A stretch of DNA of 64,000 nucleotides from Meira nashicola (Eukaryota; Basidiomycota; Exobasidiomycetes; Exobasidiales; Brachybasidiaceae), in the NCBI GenBank assembly GCA_001600355.1, contig BCJU01000001.1, forward strand, positions 1,509,178 to 1,573,177. The letters run 5' to 3'. Numbering within the stretch: position 1 is the first letter of the stretch; each line of letters begins with the position of its first letter. The position numbers and the translations under genes are program-made. Of this stretch, positions 9,876 through 19,059 are shown piece by piece. The notes under the pieces are model-generated. The model was not told the DNA's origin, made no database searches, and saw only the letters and a program-made list of their open reading frames with translations.

Positions 9876-10176
9876 CCTTGATCATGACTTCATCATTCAA
9901 AAGAATCATTCCAAACCAAAGTAAGTGTAACTTCTGCCTTCATAGTGAATTGTGTGCCCCGAATGTATACATATGCTGAATCTTCCTCCCGCACCCTTTG
10001 AATACGCGTCAAGCAGAGGCTGAAATCCCACGCGTAAAGCCAGCGAAAGAAATAGTGTCACTTTCCATTAGCCAACACAATCAACAACTTTTCTCCAATC
10101 ATTACAACGATTGCCGATCGTTGATCGGATGAACAGAAAAACAGCTCATGTTCTTGTCAACTTTAATTTATGAAAT
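9876..10176. promoter_or_regulatory. divergent promoter of secreted paralogue and p150Glued gene
   Basis: About 300 bases between divergent starts. Two ACGCGT elements lie at 10004-10009 and 10030-10035, the second as ACGCGTAA, 140-175 bases before the p150Glued ATG. ACGCGT is the core of the MluI cell-cycle box bound by MBF in yeasts. A role here is inference. Confidence 0.35.
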
Positions 10177-13100
10177 ATGAGCAATCCAGCCGAAGCGGCA
10201 AGAGCAGCACGAAATGCAGCTGCATCATCAAGTCAAGAAGGTACAAATCAACCATTACGATTACATCAAAGATGCGAATTGAGCACTTACGGTCAAGGTG
10301 AAATTCTTTTTGTTGGTCAAACATCATTTTCACATGGAATATGGGTCGGTATCGCTCTTGATGAAACGGCGGGAAAGCATGATGGTGTCGTTCAAGGTAA
10401 ACGATACTTTACAGCACATCCTGGACATGGTATCTTTGTTCGTTCAAGTCAAGTACATGTGTTACCCGATATGGAAGAGGAAGACCAGGCTGAAGATGAA
10501 GAAGAAGAAGAAGTGGCCCCGCCAGCTATCACCAGAGCTCCTACCACAGCAAACCGTATTCCTGCTTCTCGAAGTGGTCAGGTATTGTCCAGATCAAGTA
10601 TTGCATCAACGAGTCGAAGCGTGAGCCCAAACAAAACTGCAGCTCGTATTTCACGACCTTCTAGTATACTCGCACCTCCTTCTACCTCTTCTGCAGCTTC
10701 TGCTTTTGGAACTGGGGCTCGGAAACAGACAGAATCGCCTCAAAAACGAGCTTCACTAGCAGCAAAAACGCCTGGTAGAACGAGTACAGCAGGTATCACG
10801 AGCGGTCGTGTTTCCACATCAACAAGCAGATCAACGGCTGCTTCACCGGTAAAAAGGCCATTGAGCACAACGACGTCTACCGCACGAACGCCAGCAATAA
10901 GTGCACGAGCAAGTACTACAACTACAGCAGCTCGAACACCTGCTAGTGCACAAAGAACTGCAATCAATCAAGCAAGATCAGCTGTTCAAGCAAGTCGTGC
11001 ACCCGATGCAGCAACAGCAAAAGCAGGTTTACGTCCTGTGGCTAAAACAAGAACTTCTATGGCACCACCAGGCGCTTCTTCCTCAACATTGAATCCACGC
11101 ACACCAGCACGTACGGCCACTACAGCAGCTTCTAGAGCACCACAATCTACTGTTGCGAGAAGAGCGGTAGGAACAGCAACTTCGACTCCCGTTTCAACTA
11201 CTTCACGAGCCACGCCAGTCAATCGTACACCAAAGACGACAGGTACATCTTCTTCTCGGTCTAGCAGACCTCCAACTTCATTCGACGTTGGAGATGGAGA
11301 AGTAGACGAAGAAGACGATGATTTGATGGCGATGAGCATAGAAGATGCAGTAGGAAGATCAGCAAAGCAGCAATCCACGTCAAAAGAATCAACAAATGAT
11401 GATGACATAGATGAAGATATTCTTGCTTCTCCTTCTTTACAAAGAGCTGCAACTTCACAACCACCTGATCACATGTCACTAAGTAGAGGTGTATCATCTC
11501 ATGCATTGGCAACTCGTTCGACCGTTGAGCATAGCGCACTACAACGTGAATTGGATGAAGTACGTGCAAAATTACGCATTGCTGAAAAGAAACGTGAAGA
11601 GGATCGAGAAACGATTCGGGAGGCAGAACGTATTCAACAAGAATCAGAACAATTCTTAGCCGTGAAGCCAAAGATGGCAGCAAAACAGCAGGAACTGCAA
11701 AATGAATTAAAAGATCTTCATAGACAAGAACGTGAATGGAACACCGTAAAGGAAGAACATGAAAGAGAAATGGCAGAATTGACAGATCAAGTGGAAATAC
11801 TCACACTCGACAAAGAAATGGCAGAAGAACGTGCTGAAGCTGCATCAGAGGAATTGCAAATGCTAAAAGATCGGGTAGAAGAGTTGCAACTTGATATTGA
11901 AGTATTACGGGAGGAGAATGCTCGCTTCGAATCTGGACCTGTGGAAGAGGGCGAGAAGCTCTCGGTTGGGTATATCCAGCTGGAAAAACAAAATGAACGT
12001 TTGAAAGAGGCAATTTTACGTTTGAGAGATTTGACTGCTGAATCTGACAATGAACAAAAGCAAAAGATTGCATCGATGGAAAAAAAATTACGCGAACTAG
12101 ACGAAGTTCAAGCATCGTACGAATCAACGCTAGCCAAGTTGGAAGAATCTGAAGCGTTATTGGAAGACTTGAAGATCCAATTGGATGACGCATTGGGAGC
12201 TGAAGAAATGTTGGAACAATTAACAGAACGCAATATGGCCTTGCAAGAGAAGAACGAAGAATTGCAACTTGTAAACGAAGATCTGGAAGCCTTGAAAGAG
12301 TTGAATGACGAGCTAGAGGAGACGCATATCGAAACTGAGAAGCAGCTACAGGAAGAATTGGATTTGAAGGAGATTGAATTGCGTGAATATCACTTGCGCA
12401 ATGATACTTTGGAAGCTAATATTGTGGATTATGAAAACACATTTGCTCAATTCCGCGAAGTTGTATTGAACTTGCAAAGCGAAGTGGAAACATTGCGAAA
12501 TGATGAAAAGACTCGCGACGTAGACAGAGCTGCCGCTGCTGCTGAAGGACAGGCGATTGCCAATTTGAACTTGAAATTGCAATCTTCGACTATGAAATCT
12601 CAAGCAAAGACGATTGAGTTGGAAATTGGCCGATTAGAAGCATCACAAGCTAAACGTCATTTGAGCATCACGAGTGTCTATCTACCGAAGAAATACTTTG
12701 AAGATGATAAAGACGCTGTCGAAAGCTTATTATTCTTCCAAAGGATTGCAACAAAGACTGAAGTGATCAAGACTGTAATAGAGAGCAGTACCGATATCGC
12801 TGGAAGCTTAGTGGGCGTAATTGATGAACGTTTGATCACAATTTGTCGAATGAGACATTCACTGGCTCACTTTATCGCATCTTCACGTCAAATATCTGCT
12901 TTGGTTCAACTGGCTTCCATTCCTACATTCTTGAAATCTGGCAGAATGTTTAAGGAGCTCGTTTCGATCGAACGCACTATTGATCAATATATCGATCTTT
13001 TACGTCGTGAAGAATTGAAAGAGGATGATTGTGCAAAGGATTATCGCAGATTTGTGAAAATGTTGGAAGAATTCGAGTTTGCTCTTTTAGATGGTAGTTC

Positions 13101-14877
13101 AGAGGCAATAGATAGCGATTTGGCAGCAAAAGAGCTCGGGTCGGCAACATTGTTTGATTTGGATCTCGATACCATCGCTGCTGCTTTAGGGTTCTCCAAG
13201 CAAGCAGTTGCTTCTCTTTACAATGATTTCAACAAGCAAACAGAAGCTTTGCAAAAGCAAGCCGGTGACGGAGACACTTCAGCAGTTCTTCCAACCGGTG
13301 ACATTGATATGAGATTGAATGACCTAGATATCAGTGAAGTTTTATTCACACCATTGCAAGAACTTATCAATCACATACGATCAACAAAAGTGCCTGCACG
13401 TAAGTTATTGCGCAGACTGGCAGCACTATATGACAACGATGAAGCTGTCAAAATGGAAGCTATTGTCAAGCTACCTGGTCTGGGTCACTGCAGTAGTCAA
13501 TTGGTAGCATTTGCATCCATGCTAGCAATATCATTTAATGAATACGTAAGCAATGTTCGGACGAACAAAGCGCCATTCGAGCTCAAAGATATACTGTCAC
13601 TTGTTTCGGAAGCTGTAAAGGAAGTTATGAGTTCGGCAAGTAATGAAGATGGATCACCCCAAGTAAACACTTCTCTTGTCGCTCGTGCTGCCGCTGCATG
13701 GAAACCAAGCTTGACAGAGGCGACGAATTTAGGTCAAACTGTGACGGAATTACTCAATGCTGCTACTGAACAAGATAATGTACACAAAATAACAGGAGTT
13801 GCTCCTTGGTTTGGACGTGTAGAAGAATTCCGTCAAGAGCAAGATAACGCTGCTGATACACAACGAAATTATTTGAAACAGACGGAAGATTTACGTGATT
13901 TGTACAAACAGATCAAAGTACGTGATGAAGTGATTGAAGAAAATCGAATCAAGATTGAACGAATCGCTAAACAATTACAAAGGAGTAGACAAGATAACGA
14001 AACAGTCACCAACTTACGTGATGATTTGGTGGATATGACAAAACAAAAGAAAGCGTACGAGGAAGGAAATAGCGCTTTACAGCAAGAGTTAGAGCAATTA
14101 CAGATTCAATTGGAGAGAGCTCTAAATGATGGTGCACGTACTACGGCTGGAGAAGGTGCTGCTACAAATGCTTCTTCCGCGAATGGTGTAGTTTCAACCA
14201 ATGCAAGCAACCCACCAACAATCACACCAAGTGGATTCTTCAATCACAGCATGCCTACAAGTGGAAACTATGAAGTATCTTATTTGGTAGATCAAATTGA
14301 AGCTTTGCGGGGTGCTGTACGATATTTGCGTTTGGAAAATGGCTTGATTAAAGGCAGAGATCTGTTGGCACAAGTACAACATTTGCCTGCCCTTGCTCCT
14401 CGGTTGGGATTACAGGATGTCGCACAAGATGTCGAAGAAATATCACAAGTGCAAGAAAAATCCGATCCTTCTCAACTTGGTATACCAAGATCAAAGAAGG
14501 AAGGACGAATCGAAGGCTTAGGAATGCCAAAATCAGCACGTACTAATAAAAGTGGAAAGAGTGCTATTGATGCACGTAAACAAGCAGAGAATAAACGATT
14601 GGTACAAGATTGGATTCAAATGGCATCTAGCCCTCGTGTGATCACATTACCGCCAATATCCACGAAGCAAAAATCTACAGAGGATGGTTCAAGTGTCCAA
14701 AAGATCAAGAAACCTTGGATGCCACTATCGCAAATTCCTCATGTTCAATTTGATGAAATGATCAAACAGCGGAAGAAATTACAAGCACGGATTGAAGAAC
14801 TTCAACAGAATGGGAGACAATATCATCTCGCTAATGTTATCGCTAAACCTTCGGCAAATGCATCAGTAAGGACATAA
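10177..14877 (+). CDS. DCTN1: dynactin large subunit p150Glued (CAP-Gly)
   Basis: A 1,566-residue single-exon gene. The CAP-Gly domain at ~29-97 has the microtubule/EB-binding signature GKHDG (66-70; the usual form is GKNDG) and the HGIFV segment. It is followed by a long Ser/Thr/Ala/Arg-rich basic linker (~110-370), an acidic patch, coiled coil 1 (~450-825), a globular segment (~830-1210), a second coiled coil (~1225-1325) and a C-terminal region. This is the order in p150Glued of animals and fungi (NUDM, Ssm4, Nip100). The protein binds dynein intermediate chain through coiled coil 1 and tethers the motor to microtubule plus ends. The length is slightly greater than many fungal homologues. 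The start is an ATG directly before the basic, Ala-rich leader. Confidence 0.95.
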   Translation: MSNPAEAARAARNAAASSSQEGTNQPLRLHQRCELSTYGQGEILFVGQTSFSHGIWVGIALDETAGKHDGVVQGKRYFTAHPGHGIFVRSSQVHVLPDMEEEDQAEDEEEEEVAPPAITRAPTTANRIPASRSGQVLSRSSIASTSRSVSPNKTAARISRPSSILAPPSTSSAASAFGTGARKQTESPQKRASLAAKTPGRTSTAGITSGRVSTSTSRSTAASPVKRPLSTTTSTARTPAISARASTTTTAARTPASAQRTAINQARSAVQASRAPDAATAKAGLRPVAKTRTSMAPPGASSSTLNPRTPARTATTAASRAPQSTVARRAVGTATSTPVSTTSRATPVNRTPKTTGTSSSRSSRPPTSFDVGDGEVDEEDDDLMAMSIEDAVGRSAKQQSTSKESTNDDDIDEDILASPSLQRAATSQPPDHMSLSRGVSSHALATRSTVEHSALQRELDEVRAKLRIAEKKREEDRETIREAERIQQESEQFLAVKPKMAAKQQELQNELKDLHRQEREWNTVKEEHEREMAELTDQVEILTLDKEMAEERAEAASEELQMLKDRVEELQLDIEVLREENARFESGPVEEGEKLSVGYIQLEKQNERLKEAILRLRDLTAESDNEQKQKIASMEKKLRELDEVQASYESTLAKLEESEALLEDLKIQLDDALGAEEMLEQLTERNMALQEKNEELQLVNEDLEALKELNDELEETHIETEKQLQEELDLKEIELREYHLRNDTLEANIVDYENTFAQFREVVLNLQSEVETLRNDEKTRDVDRAAAAAEGQAIANLNLKLQSSTMKSQAKTIELEIGRLEASQAKRHLSITSVYLPKKYFEDDKDAVESLLFFQRIATKTEVIKTVIESSTDIAGSLVGVIDERLITICRMRHSLAHFIASSRQISALVQLASIPTFLKSGRMFKELVSIERTIDQYIDLLRREELKEDDCAKDYRRFVKMLEEFEFALLDGSSEAIDSDLAAKELGSATLFDLDLDTIAAALGFSKQAVASLYNDFNKQTEALQKQAGDGDTSAVLPTGDIDMRLNDLDISEVLFTPLQELINHIRSTKVPARKLLRRLAALYDNDEAVKMEAIVKLPGLGHCSSQLVAFASMLAISFNEYVSNVRTNKAPFELKDILSLVSEAVKEVMSSASNEDGSPQVNTSLVARAAAAWKPSLTEATNLGQTVTELLNAATEQDNVHKITGVAPWFGRVEEFRQEQDNAADTQRNYLKQTEDLRDLYKQIKVRDEVIEENRIKIERIAKQLQRSRQDNETVTNLRDDLVDMTKQKKAYEEGNSALQQELEQLQIQLERALNDGARTTAGEGAATNASSANGVVSTNASNPPTITPSGFFNHSMPTSGNYEVSYLVDQIEALRGAVRYLRLENGLIKGRDLLAQVQHLPALAPRLGLQDVAQDVEEISQVQEKSDPSQLGIPRSKKEGRIEGLGMPKSARTNKSGKSAIDARKQAENKRLVQDWIQMASSPRVITLPPISTKQKSTEDGSSVQKIKKPWMPLSQIPHVQFDEMIKQRKKLQARIEELQQNGRQYHLANVIAKPSANASVRT

Positions 14878-14958
14878 AATAATATACCCACAAATTCATA
14901 CAATCTATCATAAGTTATGACTTTTAATTATAAATATGTAATGCCACAAAGACGATTT

Positions 14959-16656
14959 TCATCCTTCCAACTCTTCTTCGTGTACATGGTGTGGTATTGC
15001 AGGCCATCCTACATTGACGTGTTTGATGGCCAACGTTTTTGTGTTGACAAGAACGACAGATCCGGTCGTACTGAATTTTGGTAAAAGGATAACGCGAATT
15101 TTGTGACCGTTTGTGCCGTGATAGAGACGAGTGCTGAGTTTATCTTGATTGCCAACAAAGTACACATCCGGAGCAGATTCGATCAAAAACGGATCTCGAT
15201 CGTTCAATGGATAACAAGCTAAAGTGTCAGGAGCAGTTGGTGCGACATGACCCCAATCTAAGGTATTGCAAGCTGCATCTAATCGAGATTCAGGATCAGT
15301 TTCGAGCATATACTTGAAGATGTCATCGATATTTTGACCGGAAGTACCTAAAAACTTTTTGCCAGCTAGACCAAACCATGCCGGATTAGTTTCACGATGC
15401 AAGCCAGAGAAAGGGGAACTTTTTGGTAAAAGAGCGAAATGGAGCGGTTGTTGTGGTAAAGCAATGCTGGTTGGATCGTTTGAGCCGGGTAAAAGGTGTA
15501 CATGCATGGAAGACACTAAATCAGCCAAAAAGTCATCAAAGGTTGAAGTAGGATAAGCATCTTTACTGGCTGGAGGTCCGGAATGATTGTTTCGCGGCCC
15601 GAGTGATTTTTCATCGTTGTTCCTTGGAGCTGGTGCGATTGAATTTCCTGCGATGACCAAACCGACTACCTTTTCTGTAATATTGTCATCATTTTCTACC
15701 GCTCCTAAAAGCCAATCTGTTAATAACATCGATCGTAGCTCAGCTTCTGCAAATCCCATCATGCTCTCATTTTCTAGATTTGTCAAACCATTCTGTTTAT
15801 CTTTTGTTGCATTTTGTCCTTCTGCTTTGACTGTGAAATCTGTCTTTGCTGGCTCGATGTTTAGTCCGCTCACAAGAGCAACCCATTCACCTTCATCTGC
15901 ATTTTCATCAAGATCCATAGCATCGGATTTGCTATTTTCTTTTTTAACTTTATGAGATCCATTACTATTTGTTTCGTCTGGAGCGGGTACACCAGCAAAG
16001 ATTGCATCTGCTACCTCAAAATCACCCGATCGTGTTTCCGTTCCTAAAATTGCAACAACTACACCCGTAACGAGTGCATTTCTCAGATAACCATCTGGAG
16101 CCAAACCATCACCCACAAGACGTACACGACCACTTTCGTCTTCTACAAAGAATTCATCTTTTTCCGGATCTGCATATCGTTCGTTTGGAGTTTGTGGTGG
16201 TAGCCATTGCTCTCTCGTTAATTCTTCCAAGACATCCGGTTTGAGATGCATGCTACAATAAATCGTACCAATAACGAAACAAATTTTACCTTGTTTGACA
16301 TCAAGAATACGTTTAACATAATTAGCTGTAGGTAAAGGCTCTTCTCTTCTTCCACGTTTTCTTGATTTAGAATTGGAAGAAGTACTGGCTGTACTTGTTT
16401 GACTTTCTTCATTAATTACTGTGTTCTCTTCCTCTTCATACACTCCATCTGTCCATCTTTTTGTTGCGGCTGCCAATAGTCTACCTTTGGGATGCTTCAG
16501 CCTTCTCAATCTGTAATCGTACAAAGCTGAATACTGTAAATTGTATCGTCTTGATGCAGGTGGTACCAATAAAGGAGAAGCAAGGTCTGTCAATGCATCA
16601 TATTGTGCTTCACTTCTTTGTACAGCCTGATCTCCATCTGAGTCTGACTTTACCAT
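14959..16656 (-). CDS. POL31: DNA polymerase delta small subunit (POLD2/Pol31/Cdc1)
   Basis: A 565-residue essential B-subunit of the replicative polymerase delta. It links the catalytic subunit to the third subunit and is also shared with polymerase zeta. Recognisable segments are the N-terminal ALYDYRLRRLK helix, an OB-fold region with ILDVKQGKICFVIGTIY and LVTGVVVAILG (~115-215), and a calcineurin-like but catalytically dead phosphoesterase fold (~320-540) with VVGLVIAGNS, HLLPGSNDPTS and HRETNPAWF. Acidic and Ser-rich inserts at ~80-105 and ~225-290 lengthen it compared with yeast Pol31. The ATG at 16656 follows a TTG-only extension. A pair of ACGCGTAA elements lies 75-97 bases upstream, which suggests G1/S transcription. 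Confidence 0.95.
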   Translation of the reverse strand: MVKSDSDGDQAVQRSEAQYDALTDLASPLLVPPASRRYNLQYSALYDYRLRRLKHPKGRLLAAATKRWTDGVYEEEENTVINEESQTSTASTSSNSKSRKRGRREEPLPTANYVKRILDVKQGKICFVIGTIYCSMHLKPDVLEELTREQWLPPQTPNERYADPEKDEFFVEDESGRVRLVGDGLAPDGYLRNALVTGVVVAILGTETRSGDFEVADAIFAGVPAPDETNSNGSHKVKKENSKSDAMDLDENADEGEWVALVSGLNIEPAKTDFTVKAEGQNATKDKQNGLTNLENESMMGFAEAELRSMLLTDWLLGAVENDDNITEKVVGLVIAGNSIAPAPRNNDEKSLGPRNNHSGPPASKDAYPTSTFDDFLADLVSSMHVHLLPGSNDPTSIALPQQPLHFALLPKSSPFSGLHRETNPAWFGLAGKKFLGTSGQNIDDIFKYMLETDPESRLDAACNTLDWGHVAPTAPDTLACYPLNDRDPFLIESAPDVYFVGNQDKLSTRLYHGTNGHKIRVILLPKFSTTGSVVLVNTKTLAIKHVNVGWPAIPHHVHEEELEG

Positions 16657-16729
16657 TGTCAATATATTTGTCGATGGTGGTGAGTGTAGCGGAATGTGTT
16701 GATCTTTTGATACTTTTTCTCGAATTTGA

Positions 16730-16753
16730 ACGCGTAAAATGATGTACGCGTAA
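16730..16753 (-). promoter_or_regulatory. paired MluI cell-cycle boxes (ACGCGTAA) upstream of POL31
   Basis: Two direct copies of ACGCGTAA on the plus strand start at 16730 and 16746, 16 bases apart, 75-97 bases before the polymerase subunit ATG. ACGCGT is the established MBF (Mbp1/Swi6, Cdc10) site of budding and fission yeast DNA-synthesis genes. Binding in this organism is inferred from the gene's function and the pairing. Confidence 0.55.
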
Positions 16754-16800
16754 TTACAGATTAGCCGTGTAAATTAGGTATTCATTGTGCAAAAAAGAAT

Positions 16801-16805
16801 AAAAA
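16801..16805 (-). terminator. RNA polymerase III oligo-T terminator of tRNA-Leu
   Basis: A run of five T on the transcribed (minus) strand lies five bases after the discriminator base of the tRNA. This is the standard Pol III stop signal. Confidence 0.75.
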
Positions 16806-16809
16806 TATT

Positions 16810-16930
16810 TGATGAGAGTGGGGTTCGAACCCACGCGCCTAAGCATCACGGTTTTTAATTCCCTAGAAAACTAGGACATGATGCAAGATAACACCTAAAC
16901 GTGACCCCTTAACCTCTCGGGCATCTCACC
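16810..16930 (-). tRNA. tRNA-Leu (anticodon UAG) with a 42-nt intron
   Basis: The 7-bp acceptor stem pairs GGTGAGA (16924-16930) with TCTCATC (16811-16817), with one G-U, and is followed by discriminator A at 16810. The D arm is CCC/GGG with AGAGGTTAAG between; the anticodon stem is TCACG/CGTGA. The loop TTTAGG|C gives anticodon TAG at 16895-16897. The extra arm is of the long class, and the T arm is GTGGG-TTCGAAC-CCCAC. The intron, 16852-16893, lies after base 37, the standard eukaryotic nuclear position. UAG plus the long extra arm and A73 identify leucine (CUA codons). Both internal promoter boxes (A and B) are present. The CCA end is not encoded, as is normal in nuclear genes. Confidence 0.93.
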
Positions 16931-16963
16931 GTTTATAAACATAGAGGAGGGGTCAAAAGTTGG

Positions 16964-16971
16964 TATATAAA
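16964..16971. promoter_or_regulatory. TATA-like element between tRNA-Leu and Rad51-paralogue gene
   Basis: TATATAAA lies 34-41 bases upstream of the tRNA 5' end (minus) and 116-123 bases upstream of the ATG at 17087 (plus). It could place TFIIIB for the tRNA, TBP for the Pol II gene, or both. Another palindromic TTTATAAA is at 16932-16939, directly beside the tRNA. Confidence 0.4.
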
Positions 16972-17086
16972 GCAATAGTACAAAATACAGACTCTTTCTA
17001 TGACGCGTTTGCTACTTTACGCGAATTTTTATTTCAGTGTTGTTCTTTTACTGTTGGTTGCATTTAGTCATCCATCATCCGCGGCT

Positions 17087-18991
17087 ATGAATGCAGCGCC
17101 ATTAGAGCTGCTGCCAATCTCTGATGACGAACAGAAAGCATTCATAAAAGGTGAGTAACAACATTTGAGAGATGTATAACGAGCATGTTTATTTACAGAT
17201 AGAGTCTCAAATGCAGCCGGAATAAAGGATATAGGTCAATTGCTCCAGAAATCAGACAAAGAATTATATACACTTTTGAACCGAATTTTAACAGAAGAAA
17301 GGATCGCTTGCATCACATCTTCAGCGCAAACTGTCCTAGCACCAAATGCAGTGAGCGTTTTGGAACTGTTGGAAAGGGAAGAAGCTACCTCGAAAGAATA
17401 CGAGATACAAGATGGAAGGGCCTACCCATCAAGTGGCCATTTCAGGTCGACCGGAGATCATCACATCGACCAGCTTCTTGGAGGAGGTTTACGAGAAGGC
17501 GCATTGACAGAGATTTCAGGTCGATATGCTACTGGAAAAACGCAAATAATTCTTCAATCTGCTATCTTTGCTGCTTTAGCACTAACGACGAGTATAAATG
17601 TAATAGAAACAAGCACGGCACACGATGCACCAAACGACAGCTTATACAATATCTTGCAAGGCGTAGGAGTCAGTCCTTCTAATCAGCAAAGGTCTGTAGT
17701 TCTGATCACCTTCGATGGTCAAGCGGAACAAGCCACTTTGATTTGGAGAATGCAACAAATGTGCGATGCGATGATTGAAGAAAGATATCTTCTAGTAGAG
17801 CAGGATCGTAAGACAAAGGAGCAAGAAGCGCAAAAACAGATTCAAAATCAACAAGGTAATACTCGGAACCCAAAAAGGCGAAAAGGTACATTTGCTTCCA
17901 TTGAGCAAAGAAAGTTCACCTTGCAAGAGGCCAGAAATATAGCTCAAAATACCCTTTTGCGGAACGTCAAATTAGACAGTCCACGTTCTTACAACATGTT
18001 GAACCACACTATCATGCTCAAGGTTCCTGCTTTAATTGAAGATACAGCAAGCCTCGGAATACCTCCCTTGGGTCTCATAGTTCTAGATGATTTGACAAGG
18101 GTGATCAATGAAGGAGCAGATTTAATACGCGGCTTATATAACGGCGGGGTGGCAGTGGCTCGATCTCACATATGTTGCGAATTGAGCGATAACCTTAAAC
18201 GACTTGCAATGATTGATCGAAATAATCAGTCCGCAGTCATGGTCATCAATCATGTCATAGACCCACAAGATCGACACAAGGAAGCGATACGAACATGGCT
18301 GGAATCCAAAATTGATGAAATGACATCATCCACACAGAATGGTATGCCAATTGATGCAACACAGAAACAGCCAACTCTTAGGCCACAACCGACTCCGAAA
18401 GGTCAAGATGCATCCCTCAGTCTGCCTTTCCAAGAACTTCAATTTGCTGGCATTTTGGCAAATTTGGGAGATATAGGATTCGCCAGGTATGCCAAATCAT
18501 CCAAAGCAGAATTAATAAATGATCTCATGTCAGACACACAAATGGCGTCTTTAGGTTTGAGTTGGGTGAATGGAATTAATGTTCGAGTGATGCTTTCAGT
18601 AAGTCCTCAAAAGATTCCCCTCCCTCGCCTTCAGCATTTTCGACTTGGAGATTCAAATTTGCCTGGAAAGCACTTGTTTGGTGTAAGAAGGGCGACGGCA
18701 GTTCTGAATCCATTCTCACCGATTCAAATTGGAGCGCAAATCAGTGTGGACTACATCATTTGTCCTAGTGGCGTTCACTCCCTCAAAACACTGGGCATGG
18801 ATTTGGAAGAGAGTGTGATTGAAACAGTTGAGGAATATCGAGAAGATGAGGAAAAGCTATGGAGGTCCGTGGGAGACGATTACGGTCTCGATGAGACTGA
18901 GTTAGATGCTGAAATGTTGGCAGCAACACAAAGGATAGAAGAGGAGCATGCAATGGGACGACGGGCTAATAAGGATTTGTTTGTATATTAG
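17087..18991 (+). CDS. Rad51 paralogue (RecA-fold recombination mediator), two exons
   Basis: A 618-residue RecA-like ATPase. Exon 1 is 17087-17150, the 48-nt intron is 17151-17198 (GTGAGT...ACAG), and exon 2 is 17199-18991. An N-terminal helical segment precedes TGDHHIDQLLGGGL and Walker A GRYATGKT (around residue 129); Walker B is LGLIVLDDLTRV. It is larger than typical Rad51 (~340 residues) because of a Gln/Lys-rich insert after the first strands and a C-terminal extension. The family includes Rad55, Rad57, XRCC3 and Ustilago Rec2, which help load Rad51 during homologous recombination; I cannot say which member this is. An in-frame ATG at 17000 would add 29 mostly hydrophobic residues. I prefer 17087 because ACGCGT (17003-17008) and ACGCGA (17019-17024) would then lie in the leader or promoter. 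Confidence 0.85.
17151..17198 (+). other. spliceosomal intron of Rad51-paralogue gene
   Basis: The donor is GTGAGT and the acceptor TTTACAG. Splicing joins a one-base codon remainder to two bases of exon 2 as GAT (Asp) and links the upstream ATG exon in frame to the long ORF, which otherwise has only a TTG start. Confidence 0.85.
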
Positions 18992-19059
18992 AAAATTAAA
19001 TTCATCTGGAATTATTGTAGCATACACATTGTTATGAGTTTGGTATTATTTATCTATCT

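Noticed and set aside
10004..10035. ACGCGT boxes as a window-wide enriched signal
   Set aside because: The hexamer also appears before genes with no S-phase link and inside THO2; by rough expectation its total number is not clearly above chance. Only the tight pair before the polymerase gene was kept as a strong case.
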